Assembly (NCBI GenBank): GCA_017473165.1
Contig: JAFUNA010000020.1
Span: forward strand, 50,537 to 114,536
Length of the DNA stretch: 64,000 nt
DNA from: Clostridia bacterium
Lineage (GTDB): Bacteria; Bacillota; Clostridia; Oscillospirales; Acutalibacteraceae
Direction: 5' to 3'
In this document: in pieces, positions 42,209 to 51,318 of the stretch
How the letters are laid out: each line of letters begins with the position of its first letter
How positions within the stretch are numbered: position 1 is the stretch's first letter
Notes under the pieces: model-generated
Databases searched by the model: none
Told to the model about the DNA's origin: nothing
The model's input: only the letters and a program-made list of their open reading frames with translations
Translations under genes and position numbers: made by a program

Positions 42209-43987
42209 TTATGAAAAATGGATTTTTGTTTTATCTATATCTTCTCTTCCATATTCACTCTCAAAAAGTTTATTCCATTCGCTTTCTGTTCCATCATAAT
42301 ATATCTCGTATGTTGTCTGTGTTCGGCAGTCATCATAGTATTCATTTTTATAACCGTAAAAATTGCCGTTGCCGATTTTTTCTGTTTGTTCACCAACATA
42401 TATTTTTTCAAGATAATTTGAATTCCCTATTGCACCCGGTCGGATCACCTTTACACTATCAGGTATACGGTAAACCTTACCTTCGGCATTAACAGGATAT
42501 ATGCACAGCTCCGTTTTATCCTTGTTATACAAAACACCGTTTTCACTTGTAAAATATTTATTTTCACGGTCAACATTCACCGCTTTGAGCACGTCACTGC
42601 CTATCGCACAATTATCTATATATGAAACCCCTTTGCCAATATTGATTGTTTCGAGGCGGGAACAGCCTGTCATAGCCTCGGAGCCGAGATATGTTACACT
42701 GTCGGGAATGTCTATATATTTAATACCCGAATATTTAAAAGCGCCGGCATCCAGTTTTGTCAGCGTATCAGGCAAAACAACAGTTTCTATGTTGTCATTA
42801 CCGTAAAGCATTATAAAGTCTATAAAGGTTATTCCTTTACCTATGATGAGCTTGGTTAATCCGTTGCAGTATCTGAACGCACCCGGATATATGAAGGTAA
42901 CACTGTCGGGAACTGTGTATTCCTTTTGAGTTTTGCCATAAGGATATTGAATAAGCTTTGCCATGTCTTTGCTGAAAAGCACTCCGTCAACACTTCTGAA
43001 ATGTTCATTATTATCGCTTACATCAATACTCTTCAGCTTACTGCATGGCAACCCCTCGATTTCAAAATCAAACGGAGAACCGCTCATATCCTTAACACCA
43101 CTGCCGATATATACTTTTTCGAGAGATGAACAGCTTACAAACGCCTGCGGCCCTATAACTTCTACGCTGTCCGGAATTGTTATTGACTTAACATTATCAC
43201 ACCACGAAAAAGCATATGCTTCAATTTTACGAGTACCTTCTCTTATAACGATATTCTCTGCTTTCGTTTCCCGATCAACTTCAACAAGGCAATCTCCCAC
43301 ATAAAAAACATCTTCTTCCCAATTTTGTGGATTCAAATATACCGACGATTCTTTAAATGTTGCACTTAAAATACCTTCAAGACTTTCAGGAACCGTGACG
43401 TTTTTCAGATTCTTGCTTTCCTTAAATGCATCATTAGAGATGTTCGTTACTCCTTCGGGTATTTCGTAGAATTCGATAGGACTACATTTAGGGAAACGAA
43501 TGATTTCTGTCTTGTTCTGATTAAACAGAACTCCATATTCATCGGAAGAATACTTCGGATTATTCTCTGCAACAATAAATTTTTCTATGTGCTGTGTTTT
43601 CGGTATGGTACCAATATAACTTGCAGGAATATAAACGGATTTGATTTTATCAAAAATCCAAAAAGTATTTTTTTCTGCGTCTGTTATTCCTTCTTCAAAA
43701 CGAATGTTTTCTGCAATTCCCGCCCAATATGACTCTTCGCTTTCGACAATACTATCGGCGTTTGTGATTTTACCTGTTCCGAAATAACTGAACGTAGAAG
43801 TTGATGCATCGTATTTCCATTTCACGGTGTCGTTACATGTTCCGCTTGTTTTATATGTTTTTTCTGTTGTCACGGTTTCTGTTGTTGTGTTGTTCAAAGT
43901 ATCTTGAGAATCAGAGCAAGATGACAGAAAAACCACCAACAATAAACAAGTATATATAATTAAAAAAACGTTTGAAAATTTTTTCAT
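42209..43987 (-). CDS. BspA-like leucine-rich-repeat lipoprotein
   Basis: Exported lipoprotein of about 592 residues. A signal peptide ends in the lipobox LSSC (Cys near residue 25), then a Thr-rich spacer with TTTETVTTEK. The rest is LRR_5 repeats (units such as TIPDSVEVIGPQAFVSCSSLEK) with the recurrent insertion (SDEYGVLFNQNKTEIIRFP), the same design as the secreted BspA-like protein at 30513 but lacking its Ig and B-repeats. Of three tandem ATG codons, 43987 is favoured since AAGGAG lies 8 bases from it and only 2 from the first. Lower G+C and TTT/AAT-rich codon use set it apart from the polysaccharide locus. Confidence 0.9.
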   Translation of the reverse strand: MKKFSNVFLIIYTCLLLVVFLSSCSDSQDTLNNTTTETVTTEKTYKTSGTCNDTVKWKYDASTSTFSYFGTGKITNADSIVESEESYWAGIAENIRFEEGITDAEKNTFWIFDKIKSVYIPASYIGTIPKTQHIEKFIVAENNPKYSSDEYGVLFNQNKTEIIRFPKCSPIEFYEIPEGVTNISNDAFKESKNLKNVTVPESLEGILSATFKESSVYLNPQNWEEDVFYVGDCLVEVDRETKAENIVIREGTRKIEAYAFSWCDNVKSITIPDSVEVIGPQAFVSCSSLEKVYIGSGVKDMSGSPFDFEIEGLPCSKLKSIDVSDNNEHFRSVDGVLFSKDMAKLIQYPYGKTQKEYTVPDSVTFIYPGAFRYCNGLTKLIIGKGITFIDFIMLYGNDNIETVVLPDTLTKLDAGAFKYSGIKYIDIPDSVTYLGSEAMTGCSRLETINIGKGVSYIDNCAIGSDVLKAVNVDRENKYFTSENGVLYNKDKTELCIYPVNAEGKVYRIPDSVKVIRPGAIGNSNYLEKIYVGEQTEKIGNGNFYGYKNEYYDDCRTQTTYEIYYDGTESEWNKLFESEYGREDIDKTKIHFS

Positions 43988-44017
43988 CATCATCGCTCCT
44001 TGATTTTGTATAATTAT

Positions 44018-44047
44018 ATTATATTTTTTATAATTCTGTTATGTCAA
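44018..44047 (-). promoter_or_regulatory. Promoter of the LRR lipoprotein gene
   Basis: Minus strand: perfect TTGACA (44042-44047), 18-bp spacer, perfect TATAAT (44018-44023). The start point near 44011 gives a leader of about 24 bases. Between this and the cytX stop at 44225 there is only AT-rich sequence without a gene. Confidence 0.85.
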
Positions 44048-44224
44048 TTTACAGTGTTGTAATTTTGCATTACATTCTTGTAATATATGCTAAAAAAACA
44101 TTGCCGTCAGTTCCAAATCTTTATGTATAAATGGGTTCTGGATTAAGAAAAAAATCAAACAAAATAAGTTCAAGGATAAAAAACTCAACCAACAAAAATA
44201 TTTACTCAACAAGATTTTTGAATA

Positions 44225-45403
44225 CTAATTTTTTGTCGGAATCAGTTTACTTATTTTATTTACTGCCACGCATAATACAATTGTGATAATCATATCGGGC
44301 AGCGTATTGCCCACGGCAATATCAACTTGCATCAACAATCGGTAGACAACAAATCCGATAAGCCAAATGATCAGATTTTGAATGCTGAACGCACTTGTTT
44401 CATTGTTTTGTTTCAAGATGAAGAAATCTGCAATTTGTATAGCAATCATCGGTGCGAATACCGAGCCAATAAAGTACAGAAAATCTGTAATATCGGTAAG
44501 CGGCAGGAAAATTGCACCTGCTGCACCGATTACAGTTACTGCTACAGCAAACCATTTACCGCTTATTTTCAATGACAGCGATTCGCTTGAAACTCCGGCA
44601 GAATAGGCATCAAGAAAGGTTGTGGTAACAGTTGAAAACACAATAATCAGAAGACCTGCAATACCCAGACCTGCTTTCATCATAATCTGTGCAATATCAG
44701 ACTCACCGGTAAAGATAGCTGCACCCATGCCGATTACATACATCCACAGGCTTACGATGCCGTATGTAATTACACTGACAGCGGTAGCTTTGACCGGCTT
44801 TTTTGCTTCTCTTGTATAGTCGCTGATAAGAGGCAGCCAAGACAGCGGCATTGCAACGGATAACTCTACGGCAGCACCGAATGTCATACCTTCACCGCCG
44901 ATGTTCTGCATTGTGCCTTTGCCGAAAATAACGAAACTAAGAACGATTGTAAGAATAAACAAAGCTGCCATAGCAACAGTGTTTACTTTACCCAGATTCT
45001 TAATGCCAATCAGAATCCAAAGAATAATCAAAGCACCGATAATAATGCACCAAATCCAGTTGCCGATATCAAAAATACCGCTTACCGCAAGTGCTCCGTC
45101 ATAGATCATAATAGCTGTCCAACCGACAAGTTGGATGATGTTAAGAACAGAAAACAGCAAAGCACCTTTACTGCCGAAGCTCGTCTTGGCGGTTTCCATG
45201 GCACTCTTGCGAACCTTACCGCCGATAAGTCCCGCAAAGAAAAGCATTGTGCATCCGATAATATGACCAATCAGAATGGCAAGTAAGCCTTTGGTAAAGC
45301 CGAGAGGCGCAAAGTAGGTTCCGGTCATAATCTCTGCAATGGAAACTGCAGCTCCGAACCAAATCAGTCCGTTTTCAAAGACGGATGTGTGTTTTTCTTC
45401 CAT
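44225..45403 (-). CDS. cytX: Hydroxymethylpyrimidine permease CytX (NCS1 family)
   Basis: Twelve-helix transporter of 392 residues from the cytosine/purine/thiamine permease family. Family features are WFGAAVSIAEIMTGTYFAPLGF at the start, and the middle motif SWLPLISDYTREAKKP. The gene is last in the thiamine operon and its ATG overlaps the end of the preceding gene region (stop TGA at 45405-45407, ATG at 45403), so it is translated together with ThiD. By context it imports the HMP pyrimidine that the operon's kinase phosphorylates. Cytosine transport cannot be excluded from sequence alone. Confidence 0.88.
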   Translation of the reverse strand: MEEKHTSVFENGLIWFGAAVSIAEIMTGTYFAPLGFTKGLLAILIGHIIGCTMLFFAGLIGGKVRKSAMETAKTSFGSKGALLFSVLNIIQLVGWTAIMIYDGALAVSGIFDIGNWIWCIIIGALIILWILIGIKNLGKVNTVAMAALFILTIVLSFVIFGKGTMQNIGGEGMTFGAAVELSVAMPLSWLPLISDYTREAKKPVKATAVSVITYGIVSLWMYVIGMGAAIFTGESDIAQIMMKAGLGIAGLLIIVFSTVTTTFLDAYSAGVSSESLSLKISGKWFAVAVTVIGAAGAIFLPLTDITDFLYFIGSVFAPMIAIQIADFFILKQNNETSAFSIQNLIIWLIGFVVYRLLMQVDIAVGNTLPDMIITIVLCVAVNKISKLIPTKN

Positions 45404-45404
45404 T

Positions 45405-46865
45405 TCACTCCGCCTCCTTTGCGTATTCCCCTTGCAGGTCAAAATTGTGCATCATCGGACCTGAATCTTGTCCTAAATCAAGCTGTGCCGAAAGTGCATC
45501 GGAAATGTAGTCCTTTGCTCTCTTTACAGACACAGTAAGGTCAAAGCCTTTTGCAAGGTTGGAAGCAATGGCAGAGGAAAGTGTGCAGCCTGTGCCGTGG
45601 GTGTTGGGATTATTGATTCGCTTGCCTTCAAACCATTTTGTTTCACCGTTTGCATACAAAAGGTCGTTGGCATCATTTATACTGTGACCGCCTTTGAGAA
45701 GAACGGCACAGCCGTATGTATCACCGATGAATTTTGCCGCAGAAAGCATATCTTCTTTGCTTTCGATTGCTTTTCCCGAAAGCACCTGTGCTTCGGGGAT
45801 ATTCGGCGTAACGAGGGTTGCAATGGGCAAAAGCTTCTCTGCCAAGGTCTGTACCGCATCGGTTTTCATCAGTTCAGAACCGCTTGTTGCAACCATAACG
45901 GGATCAACTACGATATTTTTGGTATTATAAAATTTTAGCCTTTCAGCAATAACAGAAATAAGTTCCGACGATGAAACCATACCGATTTTAACTGCATCGG
46001 GATAAATGTCCTCGAACACCGCATCCAATTGTTGCTTCAGAAAATCGGGTGTTGATTCCTGAATAGCTCTTACGCCGGTCGTGTTCTGTGCTGTCAGTGC
46101 CGTTATAGCGCTCATAGCATATACACCATTCATTGTCATTGTTTTCATATCTGCTTGAATACCGGCGCCTCCGCTGCAATCACTTCCTGCTATTGAAAGT
46201 GCGGTTTTCATCGGAGCGGCAAATTTCCAGAATCCTTGCATATCCGTATAATCTGTTATGTAATAATCGCAAAGAGATTTTATTTCAGCCTGATTTTCTT
46301 CGGATTTATCGTAAATTGCTACAACATTGAAGCCATCTTTCTTTGCTGTTCTTATTGCATGAATCGCATCTTCAAAAACGAGTGTGTTATCTTTGGTTGT
46401 GCCGAGATGCTTCAGTGCTTTGCGGTAAATATCAGGTTCATCCTTGCTGTGACCGACGGAGGTGCAAGTAAAGATTTCCGAAAAACATTCTTTTATTCCG
46501 CATCTTTCAAGTGCCGCTTCAACAAGATATTTGTCAGTTGCAGTCGCTATGCACATTTTCACACCGATATTGTGAAGATGCTTTATAAAATCATAAACAC
46601 CGTGTTTCAGCTGAACCTCATTTATGTAATATTTTTCAACCATACGGTTTACACCGTCCATTATTTCGTCAACCGACAGAGTAACACCGTATTCGCTTTT
46701 ATAATAACAAGCGGCATTGTAAAGACTCATTGTTTTGAAGGTTTCATTCAGGTTTTCTTTCGGCTTGTAGCCTATTGAACGAAGATAGATTTCACCGATT
46801 GTGTCCCACATAAACATCGAGTCGAAAAGCGTACCGTCAAGGTCGAATATTGCACCTTTAATCAT
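45405..46865 (-). CDS. thiD: HAD phosphatase - ThiD (HMP/HMP-P kinase) fusion
   Basis: Two enzymes in one chain of 486 residues. Residues 1-210 are a beta-phosphoglucomutase-like HAD hydrolase: nucleophile DLDGTLFDS at 8-16, CIATATDK (motif II), then the Lys of HSKDEPDIY (motif III) and FEDAIHA (motif IV). Residues about 219-486 are ThiD, which phosphorylates HMP twice to HMP-PP: SIAGSDCSGGAGIQADMKT, NIVVDPVMVATSG, VTPNIPEAQVL and the ATP-site HGTGCTLSSAIA are intact. The HAD half may hydrolyse thiamine phosphate or damaged pyrimidine phosphates; this is inference. The 5' end overlaps thiE by 8 bases. Confidence 0.93.
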   Translation of the reverse strand: MIKGAIFDLDGTLFDSMFMWDTIGEIYLRSIGYKPKENLNETFKTMSLYNAACYYKSEYGVTLSVDEIMDGVNRMVEKYYINEVQLKHGVYDFIKHLHNIGVKMCIATATDKYLVEAALERCGIKECFSEIFTCTSVGHSKDEPDIYRKALKHLGTTKDNTLVFEDAIHAIRTAKKDGFNVVAIYDKSEENQAEIKSLCDYYITDYTDMQGFWKFAAPMKTALSIAGSDCSGGAGIQADMKTMTMNGVYAMSAITALTAQNTTGVRAIQESTPDFLKQQLDAVFEDIYPDAVKIGMVSSSELISVIAERLKFYNTKNIVVDPVMVATSGSELMKTDAVQTLAEKLLPIATLVTPNIPEAQVLSGKAIESKEDMLSAAKFIGDTYGCAVLLKGGHSINDANDLLYANGETKWFEGKRINNPNTHGTGCTLSSAIASNLAKGFDLTVSVKRAKDYISDALSAQLDLGQDSGPMMHNFDLQGEYAKEAE

Positions 46866-47496
46866 TTTTTATCAAATCCTTTGCAAGTGAAAGTAACGTT
46901 TCGGCTTCGGTTTTCGGATCATCAGACTTCATAATTGCCGAAACGACACAAACGCCAGAAATGCCGATGCCTTTAAGAATATCAATATTATCTTTATTCA
47001 GACCGCCGATTGCATTGACGGGGATAGGCACAGCTTTTGTTATTGCATCAAGAGTTTCGGTTGAAGTGAGAACTGTTACAACCTTGGTGGTTGTAGGATA
47101 AATTGCACCCACTCCGAGATAATCCGCACCTTGTTCATAGGCTTCTTTTGCCCAAGGAACTGTTTTTGCAGTAGCACCGACAATTTTATCATCGCCCATC
47201 AGCTTTCTTGCGGCAGCAACAGGCATATCGCTTGCACCGACGTGAACACCTTCCGCATCAATTGCAAGTGCAACGTCAACTCTGTCATCGATAATAAGAG
47301 GCACATTGTATCGCTTCGCAATTTCGTGTACTTTTTCTGCAAGTTCGATATATTCACGGGTGGATTTTTCTTTTTCACGAAGCTGAAGAAGAGTTGCTCC
47401 GCCTTTGAGTGCTTGTTCAACACGGAAGAGGAATTCTTCCTCCGTGTAATTTGTGCTGTCAGTTATAAAATATAAACTTGGGTCAAATTTTTTCAT
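46858..47496 (-). CDS. thiE: Thiamine-phosphate synthase ThiE
   Basis: TIM-barrel enzyme of about 212 residues that joins HMP-PP and the thiazole phosphate to thiamine phosphate. Hallmarks: TLLQLREKEKSTREY, LIIDDRVDVALAIDAEGVHVG, DYLGVGAIYPTTTK, and VNAIGGLNKDNI. ATG 47496 is preferred to ATG 47502 since GAGGT lies 8 bases before it. It begins 10 bases after the thiH stop. Confidence 0.96.
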   Translation of the reverse strand: MKKFDPSLYFITDSTNYTEEEFLFRVEQALKGGATLLQLREKEKSTREYIELAEKVHEIAKRYNVPLIIDDRVDVALAIDAEGVHVGASDMPVAAARKLMGDDKIVGATAKTVPWAKEAYEQGADYLGVGAIYPTTTKVVTVLTSTETLDAITKAVPIPVNAIGGLNKDNIDILKGIGISGVCVVSAIMKSDDPKTEAETLLSLAKDLIKND

Positions 47497-47506
47497 ATTC
47501 ATTACC

Positions 47507-48760
47507 TCACACATACAGATAATCATTCAGAACGGGTTGCAGACCTTCATCCGTAATATCTTTATACATCTTATCAAGACTGCGGTTATCGTCGATTTCA
47601 AACTGTTCATCACCTTGAACATCTTCGGTTTCTTTGCCCGTATATTTGCTTTCGTGGTCTCCGATACCCGTAGAAACGCCTGCAGAAACTTTTGTTGCGG
47701 CAATCTTTACAATACCGTTTCTGAATTCGGCACTTTCACGGGATGATACCGTAATTCCGACGAATGGCAAGAAAATGCGGTATGCACAAAGCACCTGACA
47801 CAACTGCTTTTCGTGCACGTCAAGCGGATTGATTTTATCGTTATTGATAATAGGTCGGAGTCTCGGGCAGGAAAGTGACATTTCGGCGTGAGGATATTTT
47901 CTCTGCAAATAATAAACGTGCAAAGCACTTGCAAGAGCGTCTTTGCGGAAATCGGAAAGTCCGAGCAGAGCCGAGAATGCAACACCTCGCATACCTCCAC
48001 GGAGTGCTCTTTCTTGCGCATCAAAGCGGTAAGGCCAGACACGCTTGTGTCCAAGTAAATGCAGTTTTTCATATTTATCGGCATCGTATGTTTCCTGAAA
48101 TACCGTCACGTAGTCCGCACCGCACTCGTGAAGAAACTTGTATTCATCGATGTTTACGGGATAAATTTCAAGTCCGACCATACGGAAATACTTTCTTGCG
48201 AGTTTGCACGCTTCACCGATATACTCCACATTGCTCTGACCTCTGCTTTCACCCGTGAGAATCAGAATTTCCTCCATACCGCTGTCAGCAATAACCTTCA
48301 TCTCTTTTTCAATCTGTTCCACAGAAAGCTTCATACGTTTAATGTGGTTGTAGCAGTTAAAGCCGCAATATACACAGTAATTTTCACAATAGTTTGCTAT
48401 GTAAAGAGGAGTAAACAGATAAACGGTATTCCCGAAGTGCTTGCTTGTTTCAAGCCTTGCACGCTCTGCCATTTGCTCCAAAAAGGGTTCTGCCGCAGGT
48501 GAAAGAAGTGCTTTGAAATCGTCAATAGTACAAGTGTTATGTTCCAATGCCGCTTTAACATCCTCGGCAGTATATTTTGAATAATCATAAGAGTTCATCT
48601 GTGCCATAACGTTTTTACAAACATCAGACTCAATTATCTCCATACCCGACATATATTCCATATGGTTTTTACGGAATGAGGGCTCGTTTTCAAGTCTGTG
48701 TTTTTTCTCAAGTGATTCGGGTGACAAATGCTCCGAATCTACAAAAAATTGATTTTCCAT
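47507..48760 (-). CDS. thiH: 2-iminoacetate synthase ThiH (radical SAM)
   Basis: Radical SAM lyase of 417 residues that splits tyrosine to give dehydroglycine for the thiazole ring, the route used by anaerobes in place of the oxygen-dependent ThiO. Cluster motif CENYCVYC (Cys125, 129, 132), then ILTGESRGQSNVEYI and the C-terminal SAGVSTGIGDHES. It has about 40 more residues than E. coli ThiH, mainly at the N-terminus. GAGGT 7 bases upstream supports this start. Confidence 0.95.
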   Translation of the reverse strand: MENQFFVDSEHLSPESLEKKHRLENEPSFRKNHMEYMSGMEIIESDVCKNVMAQMNSYDYSKYTAEDVKAALEHNTCTIDDFKALLSPAAEPFLEQMAERARLETSKHFGNTVYLFTPLYIANYCENYCVYCGFNCYNHIKRMKLSVEQIEKEMKVIADSGMEEILILTGESRGQSNVEYIGEACKLARKYFRMVGLEIYPVNIDEYKFLHECGADYVTVFQETYDADKYEKLHLLGHKRVWPYRFDAQERALRGGMRGVAFSALLGLSDFRKDALASALHVYYLQRKYPHAEMSLSCPRLRPIINNDKINPLDVHEKQLCQVLCAYRIFLPFVGITVSSRESAEFRNGIVKIAATKVSAGVSTGIGDHESKYTGKETEDVQGDEQFEIDDNRSLDKMYKDITDEGLQPVLNDYLYV

Positions 48761-48771
48761 AACTTTACCTC

Positions 48772-49542
48772 TTAATCACGAAGGAATCCTGTCAACGGGT
48801 CAGAAGCCGATGCTCCGCGTGTTAATACTCTGCCAAGTCCTGCAAGGTAAGCCTTGCGTCCTGCTTCAATAGCATTTTTAAATGCAGAAGCCATCATAGG
48901 CAGGTCGCCTGCAGTAGCGAGTGCGGTGTTTGCCATAATTGCCGCCGCACCCATTTCCATAGCTTCACAAGCCTGTGACGGTCTGCCGATACCCGCATCT
49001 ACAATAATGGGCAGGTCGATTTCGTCAATGAGAATCTGTATAAACTCTTTTGTTGCAAGACCTTTATTTGAACCGATAGGAGAAGCAAGCGGCATTACCG
49101 AAGCAGCACCTGCATTCACAAGGTCACGGGCAATATTGAGGTCGGGATACATATACGGCATAACAATGAAACCTTCATTTGCTAATATTTCAGTTGCTTT
49201 AATGGTTTCTTGATTATCGGGAAGCAGATATTTTGAATCACGCATAATTTCGATTTTCACAAAATCACCGCAGCCGAGTTCTCTTGCAAGACGGGCAATA
49301 CGCACAGCTTCTTCTGCGTTTCTTGCACCGCTTGTATTGGGGAGCAGAGTAATTCCGTCGGGAATGTAATCAAGGATGCTTTCCTGCTCCTTGGTGTTCG
49401 CACGGCGGACTGCAAGAGTAATAATTTCTGCACCTGCATCCTTTACAGCTGCTTCAATAAGCTTCATTGAGTATTTACCCGAACCGAGAATAAAACGGGA
49501 GTTAAATTCGTGTCCGCCGATTATGAGTTTGTCATTGTTCAT
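48772..49542 (-). CDS. thiG: Thiazole synthase ThiG
   Basis: TIM-barrel synthase of 256 residues that builds the thiazole phosphate from deoxyxylulose phosphate, dehydroglycine and ThiS thiocarboxylate. Motifs: [50 protein letters not shown], and [20 protein letters not shown]. It lies 11 bases before thiH and 18 after thiF. Confidence 0.97.
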   Translation of the reverse strand: MNNDKLIIGGHEFNSRFILGSGKYSMKLIEAAVKDAGAEIITLAVRRANTKEQESILDYIPDGITLLPNTSGARNAEEAVRIARLARELGCGDFVKIEIMRDSKYLLPDNQETIKATEILANEGFIVMPYMYPDLNIARDLVNAGAASVMPLASPIGSNKGLATKEFIQILIDEIDLPIIVDAGIGRPSQACEAMEMGAAAIMANTALATAGDLPMMASAFKNAIEAGRKAYLAGLGRVLTRGASASDPLTGFLRD

Positions 49543-49560
49543 TGAGTTTTCCTTCTTTCT

Positions 49561-50214
49561 TTAAGTTTCAAATTGTTCTGTCAGAATTCGGAGCACGATA
49601 TGTGCCTGATGTGCCGCACAGAGCATCACACGGGATACTACAAGACTGCCTTCCGATTGCACGTCGCTCGTTCCGTCACCGCAGAGATAAAATCGCTTTG
49701 ATATTCTTCGTGTTTGAATGGTATTGGCACTGCCCATTCCTGCCATACCCGATGCGGCGACCAAATACTTTTCAGGCATTCTTTCAAGCACAAGATTAGC
49801 AAGCATTGCTTTGCACTCTGCATCGTCAAATGCTTCGCAGATAACGTCTGCTTTTTCAAGAAGCTCTTCGGCATTATTTTCAGAAATACGAACCTTATGA
49901 GTTTCGATTGCCACATACGGAGCAATTTCAAAAAGATTCTCTTTCAGTGCCTGTGTTTTGTTCATTCCGATTTGACTTGCTTTATATTGCTGACGGTGAA
50001 GATTTGTTATATCAACGCTGTCATAATCAATAAGAATGAGCTTGCCGATACCTGCACGGGCAAGGACGAAAGCTATGTGAGAACCCAGACCTCCGAGTCC
50101 GCATACTGCAACGGTTGCGGATTCAAAACTGTTTTGTATCTTTTCGCCGTGTCTTTCGGATAAGGCTGCATACCATTCTTCTTTTGTCGGGATCAGCTTA
50201 ACCACCTCCCACAA
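49561..50214 (-). CDS. thiF: ThiS adenylyltransferase ThiF (non-AUG start)
   Basis: E1-like enzyme of about 210-217 residues that adenylates the C-terminus of ThiS. ATP site VAVCGLGGLGSHIAFVLARAG, IDYDSVDITNLHRQQY (with the Arg used for adenylation), and DVICEAFDDAECKAML. It is the short clostridial form and shows no obvious pair of CxxC zinc motifs. The start is uncertain: TTG 50214 overlaps thiS and has GAGG 9 bases upstream, while the GGAGG inside the end of thiS would favour a rare CTG at 50196. No in-frame ATG is suitable. Confidence 0.93.
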   Translation of the reverse strand: MWEVVKLIPTKEEWYAALSERHGEKIQNSFESATVAVCGLGGLGSHIAFVLARAGIGKLILIDYDSVDITNLHRQQYKASQIGMNKTQALKENLFEIAPYVAIETHKVRISENNAEELLEKADVICEAFDDAECKAMLANLVLERMPEKYLVAASGMAGMGSANTIQTRRISKRFYLCGDGTSDVQSEGSLVVSRVMLCAAHQAHIVLRILTEQFET

Positions 50215-50392
50215 AGCTTACGACCTCTATACTGTCGCCGTCTTGCAGTAAAGTATCACCGTATTGAGATTTAAAAACAATGTCACCGTTACGCTCAACT
50301 GCGATTCTTTTCGGGTCGAAATTTGTTGTTGTAAGATATTCTGCAATTGTTTTTCCTGCAACATTCAGTTCTTTGCCGTTGATTTTTACCAT
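50198..50392 (-). CDS. thiS: Sulfur carrier protein ThiS
   Basis: Ubiquitin-like sulfur carrier of 64 residues ending in GGG, whose terminal Gly receives sulfur for thiazole synthesis. First gene of the operon. ATG 50392 follows a strong GGAGGTG; this site lies directly after the attenuator, so terminator formation would prevent its synthesis. The longer open frame upstream belongs to the riboswitch leader. Confidence 0.94.
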   Translation of the reverse strand: MVKINGKELNVAGKTIAEYLTTTNFDPKRIAVERNGDIVFKSQYGDTLLQDGDSIEVVSFVGGG

Positions 50393-50407
50393 AAAAAACA
50401 CCTCCTG

Positions 50408-50450
50408 AAAAAACAAAAACGGTAAGCTGCCGATTTGGTAACTTACCGTT
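50408..50450 (-). terminator. Riboswitch-controlled attenuator of the thiamine operon
   Basis: Minus-strand stem AACGGTAAG / CTTACCGTT (50442-50450 and 50418-50426) with a 15-nt loop, then TTTTTGTTTTTT. It lies between the TPP aptamer and thiS, about 90 bases after the aptamer, so TPP binding probably allows this hairpin to form and stops transcription. An anti-terminator pairing was not worked out. Confidence 0.88.
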
Positions 50451-50537
50451 GAGAAGATGTGTTTTAAAAATAAAAAGTGACGAAAAATCTGAAACAGCTT
50501 CAGATTGATTCCGCCACGTCGAAACACTTTTATATCC

Positions 50538-50625
50538 AGGCATCCCTACGTTGGCATTATCCAAATCAGGTTATCGGTCGAAGGTTTTACCTTCCTCTCA
50601 GCCTGTAACACAAGCTCCCGTCTGT
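50538..50625 (-). promoter_or_regulatory. TPP (THI-box) riboswitch
   Basis: The minus strand carries the conserved THI-box elements in order: ACGGGAGC, CTGAGAGGAAGG, ACCTTCGACC, AACCTGATTTGGATAATGCC and AACGTAGGGA. CTGAGAG binds the pyrimidine and the GATAATGCC/CGTAGGGA arm the pyrophosphate. High TPP should shut the seven-gene operon through the downstream attenuator. Confidence 0.97.
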
Positions 50626-50639
50626 TAAATTGTAACTGT

Positions 50640-50668
50640 ATTATACAGCTGTATTCTAAAAAAATCAA
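50640..50668 (-). promoter_or_regulatory. Promoter of the thiamine operon
   Basis: Minus strand TTGATT (50663-50668), 17-bp spacer, perfect TATAAT (50640-50645). Predicted start near 50633, just before the first strand of the riboswitch. Confidence 0.85.
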
Positions 50669-50746
50669 GAATTTTTTGACGATACTTAACTACTTGTTTC
50701 TTAAACATTTTATACATCTACCAATATTCAAACGGAGGATTATACA

Positions 50747-50970
50747 ATTTTCAAATTTATTAAAGTTTTTACTACGGAAACATTGAACCGCCGGAATTGA
50801 ATTCCGAACTGTCCAGTAAGTTAAGCAAGAAATCGAATGCACTTACCGAAAAGGAATGACAGCTCACAGCAAAACTAGCCGATGAAGATAAATATATGTT
50901 CATTGATTATGTAAATACATACAATGAGTTTAAGCAACTCTGACGGTTTATTAAGAATATAACATATAAA
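50747..50970 (+). pseudogene. Decayed small gene of a YYGNI-motif family
   Basis: A strong GGAGG (50734-50738) is followed 8 bases later not by ATG but by ATT (50747). The frame then reads FKFIKVF, shifts by one base near 50770 into YYGNIEPPELNSEL, and goes on as SSKLSKKSNALTEKE, stop (50857), QLTAKLADEDKYMFIDYV, NTYNEF, then stop (50941) and RFIKNI. The YYGNIxP opening, the two helical halves and the FI..F end match a family of about 85-residue clostridial proteins that I recall (annotated DUF6809 in some databases), often near mobile elements. The lost start, frameshift and two stops show that it is dead. Confidence 0.6.
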
Positions 50971-51318
50971 TTCATTTATATATATCTACGAAAACACTTT
51001 ACTATAACGTTTTTATCTTATGATTGAATTGAATTGTATTATATCAAAAGTCCTATAAAACGGACTTGCAAACGCAAAAAACCGAAGAATCGCAAGCGAA
51101 GAATCGCTTTTTACGGCACACCTTTACAGCATATCATATTGTTAAAAATTGTGCGCTTTCACCGGAATCAAAACCGAATCTTTGTATATCTCATGCGTTG
51201 ACATAACTTGACGACTCCCGGTACGGTCAAGCCAAAATGAAACAAGGGGCTGTTCATTAAAAACAGTCCCTTGTACTTTCAAAATTATAGAGATGCACTG
51301 AAAATGTCCCATGGCATA
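50971..51318. other. Gene-free AT-rich stretch with repeats and a hairpin
   Basis: No convincing gene. It contains a small dyad AAGTCC / GGACTT around 51050, a direct repeat GAAGAATCGC (two copies four bases apart, near 51083-51106), and a 13-bp hairpin ACAAGGGGCTGTT / AACAGTCCCTTGT (51242-51274) of the kind that ends transposon or recombinase genes. With the decayed gene beside it this may be the scar of a lost mobile element. Confidence 0.5.

Noticed and set aside
48772-50392. Molybdopterin (MoeB/MoaD) reading of the ThiF/ThiS pair
   Set aside because: ThiG, ThiH and ThiE lie in the same operon under a TPP riboswitch, so thiamine synthesis is the clear role.
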